From positions 1,502,001 through 1,566,000 of the forward strand of contig NZ_CP159258.1 in the NCBI RefSeq assembly GCF_040438925.1: a stretch of 64,000 nt of DNA, given 5' to 3'. A program made the translations under genes and the position numbers. Under the pieces are notes generated by a model that was not told the DNA's origin, searched no databases, and saw nothing but the letters and a program-made list of their open reading frames with translations. The DNA is from Pseudomonas sp. MYb327 (GTDB lineage Bacteria; Pseudomonadota; Gammaproteobacteria; Pseudomonadales; Pseudomonadaceae). Shown here piece after piece: positions 26,458 to 35,451 of this stretch. The stretch's first letter is position 1. Each line of letters begins with the position of its first letter.

Positions 26458-27417
26458 ATGATGCAAGCGCAACTGTTGAGTCAGCGCAGCAGAGTATTCG
26501 ACCATGCCGACCCCTACGCGGTGTCGGGCTACGTCAATCAACACGTCGGTAATCACTGCATTCTCATGCCCAGGACGGGCCGGCCGCTGGCCAGTCTCGA
26601 TCATCGAAAATTCGCCAGCCTCGACCTGTGCCGCATCAGTTACGGCGCCAGTGTGCGGGTGACCTCCGGCGCATTGGAGAACATCTATCACCTGCAAGTA
26701 CTGCTGCGCGGTAACTGCCTGTGGCGCGGGCACGGCGAGGAACATTACTTCGCTCCCGGTGAACTCTTGCTGATCAATCCCGACGATCCGGTGGACCTCA
26801 CGTATTCCGCCGACTGCGAAAAATTCATCCTGAAAGTACCTACCCATTTGTTCGAATCCGTCTGCGACGAACAGCGCTGGCGCTACCCGGGGCAGGGTGT
26901 GCGGTTTCTGGAGAACCGCTACCAGCTCGATGAACTGGAAGGCTTCGTCAACCTGCTGGCAATGATTTGCCAGGAAGCCGAGGCCACTGAACAGATTCCG
27001 CGGGTACAGGAGCATTACACGCAGATCATCGTCAGCAAGATGCTCAGCCTGATGAAGACCAACGTCAGTCGCGTCAGCCTCGGTTCACCGGCGGCCACCT
27101 TCGAGGCGATCGCCGATTACATCGCGCGCAACCTAAAGCAAGACATCGACAGCGAACAACTGGCGCGCCAGGCCAGCATGAGCCTGCGCTCGCTGTACGG
27201 CTTGTTCGAACGCAGCGCCGGGACCACGCCGAAAAACTATATCCGCCAGAAACGCCTGGAACGCATCAATGCCTGCCTGAGCGACCCGACCTGCAACGTG
27301 CGCAACGTCACCGAAGTGGCGATGGATTATGGCTTCCTGCACCTGGGGCGGTTCTCCGACAGCTACCGCAAGCAGTTCGGTGAGTTACCGTCCGATACCC
27401 TCAAACGCCGGGATTGA
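26458..27417 (+). CDS. benR: BenR, AraC/XylS-type activator of benABCD
   Basis: 319 residues from the ATG at 26458 (MMQAQLLSQRSRVFDHADPY). The N-terminal ligand/dimer domain is followed by two AraC helix-turn-helix units (LARQASMSLRSLYGLFERSAGTTPKNYIRQKRLERI and VTEVAMDYGFLHLGRFSDSYRKQFGELPSDTLKRR). It activates benA in response to benzoate. Two TGCA-N6-GGATA repeats stand in front of benA. It lies between catA and benA on the same strand, with REP pairs on both sides. Confidence 0.94.
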   Translation: MMQAQLLSQRSRVFDHADPYAVSGYVNQHVGNHCILMPRTGRPLASLDHRKFASLDLCRISYGASVRVTSGALENIYHLQVLLRGNCLWRGHGEEHYFAPGELLLINPDDPVDLTYSADCEKFILKVPTHLFESVCDEQRWRYPGQGVRFLENRYQLDELEGFVNLLAMICQEAEATEQIPRVQEHYTQIIVSKMLSLMKTNVSRVSLGSPAATFEAIADYIARNLKQDIDSEQLARQASMSLRSLYGLFERSAGTTPKNYIRQKRLERINACLSDPTCNVRNVTEVAMDYGFLHLGRFSDSYRKQFGELPSDTLKRRD

Positions 27418-27430
27418 ATCACCACACCCC

Positions 27431-27522
27431 CTGTAGGAGCCGGCTTGCTGGCGATGGCGTCAGCCCAGACACATCGCATCGCCTGAATCGCCAGCAAGCC
27501 GGCTCCTACAGTTAGCGGTGTC
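27431..27522. repeat. Inverted pair of REP elements
   Basis: TGTAGGAGCCGGCTTGCTGG and CGCCAGCAAGCCGGCTCCTA face each other between benR and the benA promoter. They may act as a transcription boundary. Confidence 0.88.
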
Positions 27523-27534
27523 GCAACGTTCACT

Positions 27535-27570
27535 TGCACAAAACGGATACAGGTCTGCACCCCGCGGATA
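27535..27570 (+). promoter_or_regulatory. BenR/XylS-type direct repeats of the benA promoter
   Basis: TGCACAAAACGGATA (27535-27549) and TGCACCCCGCGGATA (27556-27570) both fit TGCA-N6-GGNTA exactly and are 21 bp apart, i.e. two helical turns. A -10-like TAGCAT (27592-27597) follows, and the second box overlaps the -35 region as in XylS-dependent Pm. Confidence 0.85.
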
Positions 27571-27634
27571 GTCCGTCCCATCGCCCCGTCCTAGCATGAC
27601 CCCTGCCTGAACAATAACAATGGAGGCGGCGGCC

Positions 27635-28999
27635 ATGACCCTGCGACCCGAATATCTTCATTCCCTGCTTGAAGACGATCCAGAAAAAGGCATCTATCGC
27701 TGCAAGCGCGAGATGTTCACCGACCCGCGCCTGTTTGATCTTGAGATGGAACACATCTTCGAAGGCAACTGGTTGTACCTGGCGCACGAAAGCCAGATCC
27801 CCAACATCAACGATTTCTACACCACGACCATGGGGCGCCAGTCGATTTTCATCGCGCGCAACAAGGATGGTGTGCTCAACGCTTTCATCAACGCCTGCAG
27901 TCACCGCGGCGCGACGCTGTGCCGGCACAAGTCCGGTAACAAGAGTTCTTACACTTGCCCGTTCCACGGCTGGACTTTCAACAACTCCGGCAAGCTGCTC
28001 AAGGTCAAGGATCCGGCCAATGCCGGCTACCCGTCGAGCTTCAACTGCGAAGGCTCCCACGACCTGACCAAGGTTGCGCGTTTCGAGTCCTATCGCGGCT
28101 TCCTGTTTGGCAGCCTCAAGTCTGACGTGGTGCCGTTGGTGGAGCACCTCGGCGAGTCGGCGAAGATCATCGACATGATCGTCGACCAGTCCGCCGATGG
28201 CCTGGAAGTGCTGCGCGGCTCTTCCAGCTACATCTACGAAGGCAACTGGAAACTCACCGCCGAAAACGGTGCCGATGGTTATCACGTCAGCTCCGTGCAC
28301 TGGAACTACGCGGCCACCCAGAACCAGCGCAAGCAGCGCGAGGCCGGCGATACCAACCCGACCATGAGCGCCGGCAGTTGGGCCAAGCAGGGCGGTGGTT
28401 TCTACTCCTTCGACAAGGGCCACATGCTGCTCTGGACCCGTTGGTCCAACCCGGAAGACCGTCCGCTGTACGAGCGTCGCGATGAGCTGGCCCAGGACTT
28501 CGGCAAGGCCCGCGCCGACTGGATGATCGAGAACTCGCGCAACCTGTGCCTGTACCCGAACGTGTACCTGATGGACCAGTTCAGCTCGCAAATCCGTATC
28601 GCCCGACCGATCTCGGTCAACCGCACCGAAATCACCATTTACTGCATCGCCCCCAAAGGCGAAAGCGACACCGCGCGCTCCAGCCGAATTCGTCAGTACG
28701 AGGATTTCTTCAACGTCAGCGGCATGGCCACACCGGACGATCTGGAAGAGTTCCGCTCCTGCCAGACCAGCTATCAGGGCAGCGTCACCACGTGGAACGA
28801 CATGTCCCGCGGCGCCGAGCACTGGATCGAAGGCGCCGACGACGCGGCGAAAGAAATCGACCTGCATCCGCTGCTCAGTGGTGTGCGCACCGAAGACGAA
28901 GGCCTGTTCGTGCTGCAACACAAGTACTGGCAACAAACCATGCTCAAGGCTTTGGCTGCGCAACAGTCGAAACTGATCGCCGTGGAGGACGTGCAATGA
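27635..28999 (+). CDS. benA: Benzoate 1,2-dioxygenase large (alpha) subunit BenA
   Basis: 454 residues from the ATG at 27635, behind GGAGG at 27622-27626; an upstream ATG at 27620 overlaps that SD and is rejected. The Rieske cluster ligands are Cys88, His90, Cys108 and His111 ([15 protein letters not shown]). The mononuclear iron site includes [12 protein letters not shown] (His217, His222). With BenB and the reductase BenC it dihydroxylates benzoate to the 1,2-cis-diol carboxylate in the cytoplasm. The stop overlaps the benB start. Confidence 0.97.
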   Translation: MTLRPEYLHSLLEDDPEKGIYRCKREMFTDPRLFDLEMEHIFEGNWLYLAHESQIPNINDFYTTTMGRQSIFIARNKDGVLNAFINACSHRGATLCRHKSGNKSSYTCPFHGWTFNNSGKLLKVKDPANAGYPSSFNCEGSHDLTKVARFESYRGFLFGSLKSDVVPLVEHLGESAKIIDMIVDQSADGLEVLRGSSSYIYEGNWKLTAENGADGYHVSSVHWNYAATQNQRKQREAGDTNPTMSAGSWAKQGGGFYSFDKGHMLLWTRWSNPEDRPLYERRDELAQDFGKARADWMIENSRNLCLYPNVYLMDQFSSQIRIARPISVNRTEITIYCIAPKGESDTARSSRIRQYEDFFNVSGMATPDDLEEFRSCQTSYQGSVTTWNDMSRGAEHWIEGADDAAKEIDLHPLLSGVRTEDEGLFVLQHKYWQQTMLKALAAQQSKLIAVEDVQ

Positions 29000-29484
29000 G
29001 TATTTCCTACGACACCGTGCGCGACTTTCTCTACCGCGAAGCGCGTTACCTCGATGACCGGCAATGGGATGAATGGCTGGAGTTGTACGCCCCGGACGCG
29101 ACGTTCTGGATGCCATCGTGGGATGACAACGACGAACTGACCGAAGACCCGCAGCGGGAAATCTCGCTGATCTGGTACGGCAACCGCACAGGCCTTGAAG
29201 ACCGCGTCTTCCGCATCAAGACCGAGCGTTCCAGCGCCAGCGTGCCGGACACCCGTACCTCGCACAACATCAGCAACATCGAACTGCTCGAACAGGCTGA
29301 CGGACTGTGCAAGGTGCGCTTCAACTGGCACACCCTGAGCTTTCGCTACAAGACCGTCGACAGCTATTTCGGCAGCAGTTTCTACACCCTCGACGTGCGC
29401 GGTGAAAACCCGCTGATCAAGGCCAAGAAAGTGATCCTGAAGAACGATTACGTTCGCCAGGTCATCGATGTTTACCACTTGTGA
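28996..29484 (+). CDS. benB: Benzoate 1,2-dioxygenase small (beta) subunit BenB
   Basis: 162 residues, the usual beta-subunit length and NTF2-like fold pattern ([32 protein letters not shown]). It joins BenA as the (alpha-beta)3 oxygenase; this subunit is structural. ATGA overlap with benA ensures coupled translation. Confidence 0.97.
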   Translation: MSISYDTVRDFLYREARYLDDRQWDEWLELYAPDATFWMPSWDDNDELTEDPQREISLIWYGNRTGLEDRVFRIKTERSSASVPDTRTSHNISNIELLEQADGLCKVRFNWHTLSFRYKTVDSYFGSSFYTLDVRGENPLIKAKKVILKNDYVRQVIDVYHL

Positions 29485-29494
29485 GGCGGCCGTC

Positions 29495-30508
29495 ATGACC
29501 CATTCCATTGCGTTCAATTTCGAAGACGGCGTCACCCGGTTCATCGACGCCAATGCCGGCGAAACCGTGGCCGATGCGGCTTATCGCCAGGGCATCAATA
29601 TTCCGCTGGACTGCCGCGACGGCGCCTGCGGCACTTGCAAGTGTTTCGCCGAGGCCGGTCGTTATGACTTGGGCGAGGAATACATCGAAGACGCCCTCAG
29701 TGCCGAAGAGGCCGAACAGGGTTTTGTCCTGACGTGCCAGATGCGCGCGCAGAGCGATTGCGTGGTGCGGGTGCCGACTTCCTCCGAGGTTTGTCGCACG
29801 CGTCAGGCCAGCTACGACGCCACCATCAGCGCCGTGCGGCAGTTGTCCGACAGCACCATCGCTTTGTCGATCAAGGGTGACGCCCTGAGCAAACTGGCGT
29901 TCCTGCCGGGGCAGTACGTGAACCTGGGAATTCCCGGCAGCGAACAGACCCGCGCCTATTCGTTCAGCTCGTTGCAGCGCGACGGTGAGGTCAGTTTCTT
30001 GATCCGCAACGTTCCCGGCGGTTTGATGAGCAGCTTTCTCACCGGCATGGCCAAGGCTGGCGACCGCATGAGCCTGGCCGGGCCGCTCGGCAGTTTTTAT
30101 CTTCGTGATATCCGTCGGCCGTTATTGCTGCTGGCCGGCGGTACGGGGCTGGCACCGTTTACTGCAATGCTGGAGAAAATCGCCGAGCAGGGCAGTGAGC
30201 ATCCACTGCATTTGATCTACGGAGTGACGCACGATCTCGATCTCGTGGAGCTCGATCGCCTGGAAGCCCTCGCCGCACGGATTCCGAACTTCAGCTACAG
30301 CGCTTGCGTGGCCAGCCCCGACAGTCAGCACCCGCTCAAGGGCTATGTGACCCAGCACATCGAGCCCAAGCATTTGAATGATGGCGACGTCGACGTGTAC
30401 TTGTGCGGCCCGCCGCCGATGGTCGAGGCGGTCAGCCAGTTCATCCGTGAGCAAGGCATTGCCCCGGCGAATTTCTACTACGAAAAATTTGCCGCTAGCG
30501 CGGCTTGA
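29495..30508 (+). CDS. benC: Benzoate 1,2-dioxygenase electron-transfer component BenC
   Basis: 337 residues from the ATG at 29495. A plant-type [2Fe-2S] ferredoxin domain (Cys40, Cys45, Cys48, Cys81) precedes an FAD domain (RAYSFSS) and an NAD-binding domain (LLAGGTGLAPF, YLCGPPPMVE). It passes electrons from NADH to the BenAB oxygenase. It lies 10 bp after benB; a longer upstream frame starts inside benB. Confidence 0.97.
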   Translation: MTHSIAFNFEDGVTRFIDANAGETVADAAYRQGINIPLDCRDGACGTCKCFAEAGRYDLGEEYIEDALSAEEAEQGFVLTCQMRAQSDCVVRVPTSSEVCRTRQASYDATISAVRQLSDSTIALSIKGDALSKLAFLPGQYVNLGIPGSEQTRAYSFSSLQRDGEVSFLIRNVPGGLMSSFLTGMAKAGDRMSLAGPLGSFYLRDIRRPLLLLAGGTGLAPFTAMLEKIAEQGSEHPLHLIYGVTHDLDLVELDRLEALAARIPNFSYSACVASPDSQHPLKGYVTQHIEPKHLNDGDVDVYLCGPPPMVEAVSQFIREQGIAPANFYYEKFAASAA

Positions 30509-30515
30509 GGTCTTC

Positions 30516-31289
30516 ATGAACAGATTTCAAGAAAAAGTCGCGCTGGTTACCGGAGCCGCCCAAGGCATCGGGCGGCGTGTCGCCGAACGCATGGCCGCTG
30601 AAGGGGCGAAGCTGATTCTGGTTGACCGCTCCGACCTGGTCTTCGAGGTCCAGCAACAATTGGGGCAGGGCAGTCAGGTCCTGGCGTTGACTGCCGACCT
30701 TGAGCAATACGAAGAATGCAGCCGGGTGATGCAGACCGCGGTCGAGCGCTTTGGTCGTCTTGATGTGCTGATCAACAACGTTGGCGGCACGATCTGGACC
30801 AAGCCGTTTGAGCACTACCAGGCGTCGCAGATCGAATCTGAAGTCCGCCGTTCGCTGTTCCCGACCTTGTGGTGCTGTCATGCCGCGTTGCCGTTCATGC
30901 TGGAGCAGGGCAGTGGTGCGATCGTCAACGTCTCGTCCATCGCCACCCGCAGCATCAACCGCGTGCCGTACGGCGCGGCGAAGGGCGGAGTCAACGCATT
31001 GACGGCGTGCCTGGCGTTTGAAACCGCCGGGCGTGGAGTGCGGGTCAATGCTACTGCGCCCGGTGGCACCGAAGCGCCGCCGCGGGTGATTCCTCGCAAC
31101 AGCACTGAACAGAGCGCGCAGGAGAAAGTCTGGTATCAGCAGATCGTCGACCAGACCCTCGACAGCAGCTTGATGAAGCGCTACGGCACGCTGGATGAGC
31201 AGGCCGGCGCGATTCTGTTTCTGGCCAGCGACGAAGCGTCCTATATCACTGGCATGGTCATGCCGGTGGGTGGCGGTGATCAGGGCTGA
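30516..31289 (+). CDS. benD: 1,6-dihydroxycyclohexa-2,4-diene-1-carboxylate dehydrogenase BenD
   Basis: 257 residues. It is a short-chain dehydrogenase with TGAAQGIG (12-19), INNVGG and the active-site YGAAK with upstream Ser (VNVSSIA). It oxidises and decarboxylates the benzoate cis-diol to catechol using NAD+, feeding CatA. It lies seven bp after benC. No benK or benE transporter gene follows; the next gene is a convergent Nudix hydrolase. Confidence 0.96.
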   Translation: MNRFQEKVALVTGAAQGIGRRVAERMAAEGAKLILVDRSDLVFEVQQQLGQGSQVLALTADLEQYEECSRVMQTAVERFGRLDVLINNVGGTIWTKPFEHYQASQIESEVRRSLFPTLWCCHAALPFMLEQGSGAIVNVSSIATRSINRVPYGAAKGGVNALTACLAFETAGRGVRVNATAPGGTEAPPRVIPRNSTEQSAQEKVWYQQIVDQTLDSSLMKRYGTLDEQAGAILFLASDEASYITGMVMPVGGGDQG

Positions 31290-31298
31290 CATGCGCAA

Positions 31299-31661
31299 TT
31301 ACAAGCGGCGCTGAAACGCTTTGACGATTCGGAGCGTGGCGTCGCTGGTCCTCAGGTTTTGCACGGCGTCCAGAGGGAACCAGATGCAATCGAAGATTTC
31401 ATTTTGTGGCCGCGCTTGTTCCAGATTCACGACGGACGCCTCGTAGACGTGATGACGAGTACCGCCCGACTCCATTTCCATCAGGTACAGCATGTCGTCG
31501 ACATCGAGGCCGGTTTCTTCCTGAAGCTCGCGGATAGCGGCCTCCGTCGCGGTTTCACCCAACTCGACCTTTCCGCCGGGCAAGGCCCAGCGGCACCTGG
31601 GCTTGCGCACCAGGAGAACGTGGCGATCCTGTTCGCAGATGACGGTTGCGCGTACTTTCAT
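31299..31661 (-). CDS. Nudix hydrolase
   Basis: 120 residues with a complete Nudix box at about 30-52 (GKVELGETATEAAIRELQEE then TGL), which binds the catalytic divalent metal. The substrate (a nucleoside diphosphate linked to X) cannot be predicted. The N-terminal MKVRATVICEQDRHVLLVRK is typical of small MutT-like proteins. It converges on benD with a nine-bp gap. Confidence 0.9.
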   Translation of the reverse strand: MKVRATVICEQDRHVLLVRKPRCRWALPGGKVELGETATEAAIRELQEETGLDVDDMLYLMEMESGGTRHHVYEASVVNLEQARPQNEIFDCIWFPLDAVQNLRTSDATLRIVKAFQRRL

Positions 31662-31877
31662 CGGTTACCTGAATCGGTTGTCACAAAACAGCAATAAAAA
31701 TGCAATATTCGAGCCGCGCGCATTTTGCCAGCTTCGGAAAGTTGGAGCGCTGAAAGAGTGTAAAAGTGCATTTAAAAGGCGAAATCCCGAGACGACGTCT
31801 GGTCGGCATCTTGTCGGTAGCTGGGTGTAAGGTAGGCACGTTGACTCTGGAAATCATTACCGAAATGGAGGGTGACT

Positions 31878-32069
31878 ATGAGCGTTCCGATGTTGAACAG
31901 AATGCACATGAACGGTTACGACGTACTCAGCGTGAACAACGGCCCATGGCGTGTCTGCACCAAAGGTGACCGACTTGGGTCCTTTGGCAGTCGAGAAGAA
32001 GCACTGGCGTTTGCGGCGTCTCTTCCTGGCTACAAATCGCGCTCGAGCGGGCAAACGCGCAGCCAGTAA
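31878..32069 (+). CDS. Small DUF2188-like protein
   Basis: 63 residues from the ATG at 31878 with GGAGGGT upstream. The core NNGPWRVCTKGDRLGSFGSREEALAFA resembles the DUF2188 fold (a small alpha-beta domain with WxV and EALAFA). The function is unknown. It is followed by a strong terminator at 32088. Confidence 0.6.
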   Translation: MSVPMLNRMHMNGYDVLSVNNGPWRVCTKGDRLGSFGSREEALAFAASLPGYKSRSSGQTRSQ

Positions 32070-32087
32070 TCAAACGGAAAGTACGTC

Positions 32088-32113
32088 AAAGCTCCGGCAT
32101 GCCGGAGCTTTTT
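32088..32113 (+). terminator. Rho-independent terminator
   Basis: AAAGCTCCGGC and GCCGGAGCTTT form a perfect stem around a short AT centre, followed by a T-run. It ends the 31878-32069 transcript. Confidence 0.88.
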
Positions 32114-32121
32114 ATTGGTTC

Positions 32122-32139
32122 TTCACGGAATTCCGTGAA
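32122..32139. repeat. Perfect 18-bp palindrome
   Basis: TTCACGGAATTCCGTGAA has no spacer. It lies between the terminator of the DUF2188-like gene and the end of the convergent 32180 gene, so it is more likely part of a terminator cluster than an operator. Confidence 0.7.
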
Positions 32140-32154
32140 ACACAGAAACAAGAA

Positions 32155-32175
32155 CGCGGCCTGTTAATGGCCGCG
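32155..32175 (-). terminator. Probable terminator of the 32180-32419 gene
   Basis: CGCGGCC and GGCCGCG arms surround TGTTAAT. On the minus strand the hairpin is followed by TTCTTGTTT. Confidence 0.6.
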
Positions 32176-32179
32176 TCCG

Positions 32180-32419
32180 CTAGTGAGCCTTGTTTCGGGT
32201 GATGGTTTTGGCTTTTATTTCCTCGGCGTAGCCCGACAGTCGCTCTTCATCGCCCTGGAACAGTTCGCAGAGTCTTTTGGCGGCTTCTGCATCGACGTCG
32301 TTTCCAGACAGGCGCAACTGTTCGGCTATGCGCAAAAGTTCCACGGCGGACCATCGCAGATCCGACGCTACCCCTTGCAGATCGCGTCGCAGTTGTTGTT
32401 CCGATTCGTTAAGCCACAT
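32180..32419 (-). CDS. Hypothetical small helical protein
   Basis: 79 residues, MWLNESEQQLRRDLQGVASD at the start. It is rich in Leu, Glu and Ala and probably a helical hairpin or coiled coil. It has no signal or membrane segment. A GGAGGT-like sequence (antisense ACGACCTCC at 32420-32428) lies directly before the start, which supports it. I recognise no family. Confidence 0.6.
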   Translation of the reverse strand: MWLNESEQQLRRDLQGVASDLRWSAVELLRIAEQLRLSGNDVDAEAAKRLCELFQGDEERLSGYAEEIKAKTITRNKAH

Positions 32420-32585
32420 GACGACCTCCTGAATGCTGCGCTAACCAATCTTAGACCCATTTCCAAGGTGGGGCGTTGAGTTCGTCTGATCGTGTACTGC
32501 ATCCTTTGGTCGGGAAGTTTCGTCAATCGAAAAAATCCGCTGTCGTATTGATGAATCGATTTTTCGCCAGGGCGGGATATTTCAA

Positions 32586-32804
32586 ATGACGGCTACCGAT
32601 GACTTCAGGGCGCAGGCTCATGACTTGATCGCTGATCTGGACGCGGCTACCAGCGAAATGATGAAACTCATCTCCGAGCATCAGCTCAGCGGTCCCGATT
32701 GGGAGCGGGTCACTCAATGGCAACATGAGGCCTACGAACGATGGATGACGTATCTGAATACACGGTCATATCCCTATTCCGGCGATAGCAATGCCGACCA
32801 CTGA
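32586..32804 (+). CDS. Hypothetical small protein
   Basis: 72 residues, MTATDDFRAQAHDLIADLDA at the start. It is acidic and helical, with no signal peptide. It lies between the divergent 32180-32419 gene and the lipoprotein gene at 32869. No family is recognised. Start-codon choice is uncertain, as no strong SD is seen. Confidence 0.5.
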   Translation: MTATDDFRAQAHDLIADLDAATSEMMKLISEHQLSGPDWERVTQWQHEAYERWMTYLNTRSYPYSGDSNADH

Positions 32805-32868
32805 CGCCTTATTGGAAGTCAGGTCAACGACAAGCTACATTTCACCTTTTCAGGATTAAGGGCGCTTC

Positions 32869-33213
32869 ATGCAGAGTCGGACGTTATTGGGAGCAGTAGG
32901 GGTTTTGGCGTTGCTGGCGGGCTGTTCATTGCCTGCGTCAGTGGTGCCGGGCGAGCCGAATGTCAACAAGTACAGCGAAAAGCCACCAAAAGAACTGGCT
33001 GAGTGTGTGTTTCCTGCCTGGAAAAAGGAAATATCCAACGCGACTCAAACGTCGATTTCCAATGGCTACAGAATTACCGCCCCGAGCATCATTACGTCTG
33101 ACGAGATTCTGGACATCGTGAAGTCGAAGGACGGCAGCCGGGTATCGCTGTATCAGGGGCCGCCCTGGGCAAAATCAGCCGCACTGCGCAAGTCAGTGCG
33201 AGATTGTCTGTAG
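32869..33213 (+). CDS. Small lipoprotein, paralogue of the 49441-49779 product
   Basis: 114 residues. A type II signal peptide ends LLAGC (Cys19). The mature domain has a conserved pattern also seen in the lipoprotein at 49441: CVFPAW....NAT....GYRI.....D..L...K...G..V.LY........L.....CL. The two cysteines flanking the domain are shared and could form a disulphide in the periplasm. It is located just before the convergent Rrf2 gene. The function is unknown. Confidence 0.75.
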   Translation: MQSRTLLGAVGVLALLAGCSLPASVVPGEPNVNKYSEKPPKELAECVFPAWKKEISNATQTSISNGYRITAPSIITSDEILDIVKSKDGSRVSLYQGPPWAKSAALRKSVRDCL

Positions 33214-33216
33214 GTT

Positions 33217-33786
33217 TCAGTCGGAAATCTCGGTCAGCTGGATGAGTTGATCTTCGTTTGATTGCGCACTCGCGGTGCCTTTCTTTTCCCTGCGATCATT
33301 CAACCAGTTGTCGACTTGAGCGTTGAATTGCGCTGGCGCCTTGCGTCCGACCTTTCGGGCGATATCCAGAATGGTCTGTTGGGCGAGGGCCTCTTCCATG
33401 CGTTTCTGCGCAGTCAGCATGGCCGCATGGATCGAGCAGTGCCCCTCCTGTGCCCACGCCGGCGCTTCACCTTCAAACAGCGCGCAACGACCGCGAATGT
33501 CCCGGCATTCGAAAATCGACTTGCGCCCGTCGATTGCGTTGACCACATCCAGCAGTGTGACTTCGTCAGCTGGCCGGGCCAGCTTGAACCCGCCGCGCAC
33601 GCCCTCGGTGGCGACGACCAGTTTTGCCTTGGCCAGTTTGGTGAAGATTTTCGCCAGATAGTCCAGTGGCACGCCTTGCAGTTCAGCCAGGTCGCGCACG
33701 CTCGCTTCACGCGAGTCGCCGCAATTGCCCACCAGGTAAATCAGGCAGTGGAGCCCGTACTCGACGCCTGCGCTGTAAAGAGCCAT
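33217..33786 (-). CDS. Rrf2 family regulator with three-cysteine Fe-S motif
   Basis: 189 residues. The winged HTH is RDLAELQGVPLDYLAKIFTKLAKAKLV. Cys94, Cys101 and Cys117 (FECRDIRGRC ... GHC) match the [2Fe-2S] or [4Fe-4S] ligand triad of IscR/NsrR-type members, so it probably senses NO, redox state or iron-sulfur status. It is divergent from the flavoprotein at 34065 with 278 bp between, which makes that gene the likely target. Confidence 0.9.
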   Translation of the reverse strand: MALYSAGVEYGLHCLIYLVGNCGDSREASVRDLAELQGVPLDYLAKIFTKLAKAKLVVATEGVRGGFKLARPADEVTLLDVVNAIDGRKSIFECRDIRGRCALFEGEAPAWAQEGHCSIHAAMLTAQKRMEEALAQQTILDIARKVGRKAPAQFNAQVDNWLNDRREKKGTASAQSNEDQLIQLTEISD

Positions 33787-34064
33787 TTCTATCTCCGACT
33801 AATATTGTCGCAAATGTTATCAGTTGACTGTTAGTTAGGCAACGAATGCGGCTGCTACGTTCCTATCTGGCCAGATCCTTTGGGGTGGCGCTGTTCAGCG
33901 GGTTTTCCGAGACTATCGAAATCATCGATGGCAACCATCGCAATAAATAGATTGCGGGTTTTAACTCGGATCAATACAGTCGCCGTTGTCAGGTCAGCAG
34001 CAGAACTCCTCATCAGCGTTGACCCATAACAAAATTCACCACTGGTTATTCCCCGGAGATAAAA

Positions 34065-35267
34065 ATGAAACAGCACATTCTGGTTATCGGCGCAGGTTTC
34101 GGTGGCATGTGGACAGCGCTGAGCGCCACGCGTTTGTTCGACATTCACGATCACAACGGCGTTGAAGTGACTGTTCTGGCGCCTCAGGCGGAACTGCGCG
34201 TGCGCCCACGTTTCTATGAGCCGAACGCCCACCAACTGGCCGCGCCGCTTGGCGATCTGTTCGATGCCGTGGGTGTGAAGTTCATCAAGGGCGCCGCCGA
34301 GACCATCGACGTTGAGCGCAAGACAGTCGGTTACATCGATGCTTCGGGCGCCAGACAAGTATGCAGCTACGACAAACTCGTTCTGGCCACCGGCAGCTGC
34401 GTCGCATTACCTGATACCCCAGGTGTGGCTGAACATGCGTTCGACGTCGACCAGATCGAACACGCCGTGCGCCTGGAAAACCACCTGAAGAACCTGGTCA
34501 ACCAGCCAGAAAGCGCGGCTCGAAACACCGTAGTGGTCGCCGGCGGTGGCTTCACCGGCATCGAAACTGCGACCGAAATGCCGACCCGCCTGCGGGCCAT
34601 CCTGGGTGATCGTGCGGACATCAACGTGATCATCGTTGATCGCGGCGACAAAATCGGCGGGTCCATGGGCCCTCAAATCGCCGAGAAGATTGTTGAAGCC
34701 AGTATTGAAACCGGCGTGAAATGGCACCTCAAGGCTTCGGTTGTCGGCGTTGATGAAAACGGTGTGACGTTGTCCGACGGCCAGCGCATTGATGCAAAAA
34801 CCGTGGTCTGGACCACCGGTGTGCGCGCCAGTTCGCTGACTGAACAGATTCCCGCAGAACGCGATCGCCTTGGCCGCCTGCACGTCGATGCTCACCTGAA
34901 AGTCATTGGCCAGGAAGACATCTTCGCCACCGGTGACGTTGCCTACGCCGCCAGCGACGACATCGGTAACTACGCGCTGATGACTTGCCAGCACGCTATC
35001 TCGCTGGGCCGTCATGCCGGTAATAACGTGGCCGCGCAGATTTTGGGGGTGGACCCGACGCCGTACAGCCAGCCGAAGTACGTGACCTGTCTGGACCTTG
35101 GGGCCTGGGGCGCGGTTTACACCGAAGGGTGGGACCGCCAGGTCAAATTGATTGGACAGGAAGGCAAGTCGCTCAAGACCCAAATCAATACCATCTGGAT
35201 TTACCCGCCAGCGGCCGATCGTGAAGTTGCTTTGGCAGCAGCGGATCCGATGATTCCGGTCGCTTGA
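34065..35267 (+). CDS. NAD(P)/FAD-dependent oxidoreductase, NDH-2-like
   Basis: 400 residues. An FAD Rossmann motif (HILVIGAGFGGMWTALSA) at the N-terminus, an NAD(P) motif (VVVAGGGFTGIETATEMP) at ~162 and the ATG motif (DIFATGDVAYA) define a pyridine nucleotide-disulphide-type oxidoreductase without redox-active cysteines, like type II NADH dehydrogenases. The C-terminus lacks an obvious membrane helix. The physiological acceptor is unknown. The divergent Rrf2 gene suggests stress-dependent expression. A strong terminator follows. Confidence 0.85.
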   Translation: MKQHILVIGAGFGGMWTALSATRLFDIHDHNGVEVTVLAPQAELRVRPRFYEPNAHQLAAPLGDLFDAVGVKFIKGAAETIDVERKTVGYIDASGARQVCSYDKLVLATGSCVALPDTPGVAEHAFDVDQIEHAVRLENHLKNLVNQPESAARNTVVVAGGGFTGIETATEMPTRLRAILGDRADINVIIVDRGDKIGGSMGPQIAEKIVEASIETGVKWHLKASVVGVDENGVTLSDGQRIDAKTVVWTTGVRASSLTEQIPAERDRLGRLHVDAHLKVIGQEDIFATGDVAYAASDDIGNYALMTCQHAISLGRHAGNNVAAQILGVDPTPYSQPKYVTCLDLGAWGAVYTEGWDRQVKLIGQEGKSLKTQINTIWIYPPAADREVALAAADPMIPVA

Positions 35268-35297
35268 GTGGTTGATCGCGCCGTGTGATTGATTGAG

Positions 35298-35331
35298 TCC
35301 CACCCAGGGTTTCCTGGGTGGGATTTTTTTT
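35298..35331 (+). terminator. Rho-independent terminator
   Basis: TCCCACCCAGG (35298-35308) and CCTGGGTGGGA (35313-35323) pair perfectly and are followed by eight T residues. It ends the 34065-35267 transcript. Confidence 0.93.
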
Positions 35332-35347
35332 GGCTTGTGCCCAGTCC

Positions 35348-35384
35348 CTGTAGAAGCCCCGCAAGCCGGGCTCCTTACAGGAAT
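35348..35384. repeat. REP-like element, degenerate
   Basis: CCTGTAGAAGCCCCGCAAGC and the following CGGGCTCCTTACAGG form an imperfect hairpin of REP type after the terminator. Confidence 0.6.
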
Positions 35385-35451
35385 TTGCATACAGATTCTC
35401 GACCAAAAACATAACAATCCATTGCGTGCGTGAAAATCAGTGTGTATTTTT

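Noticed and set aside
32122..32139. 18-bp palindrome as an operator
   Set aside because: It lies between two convergent genes and next to terminators, not near any start codon.
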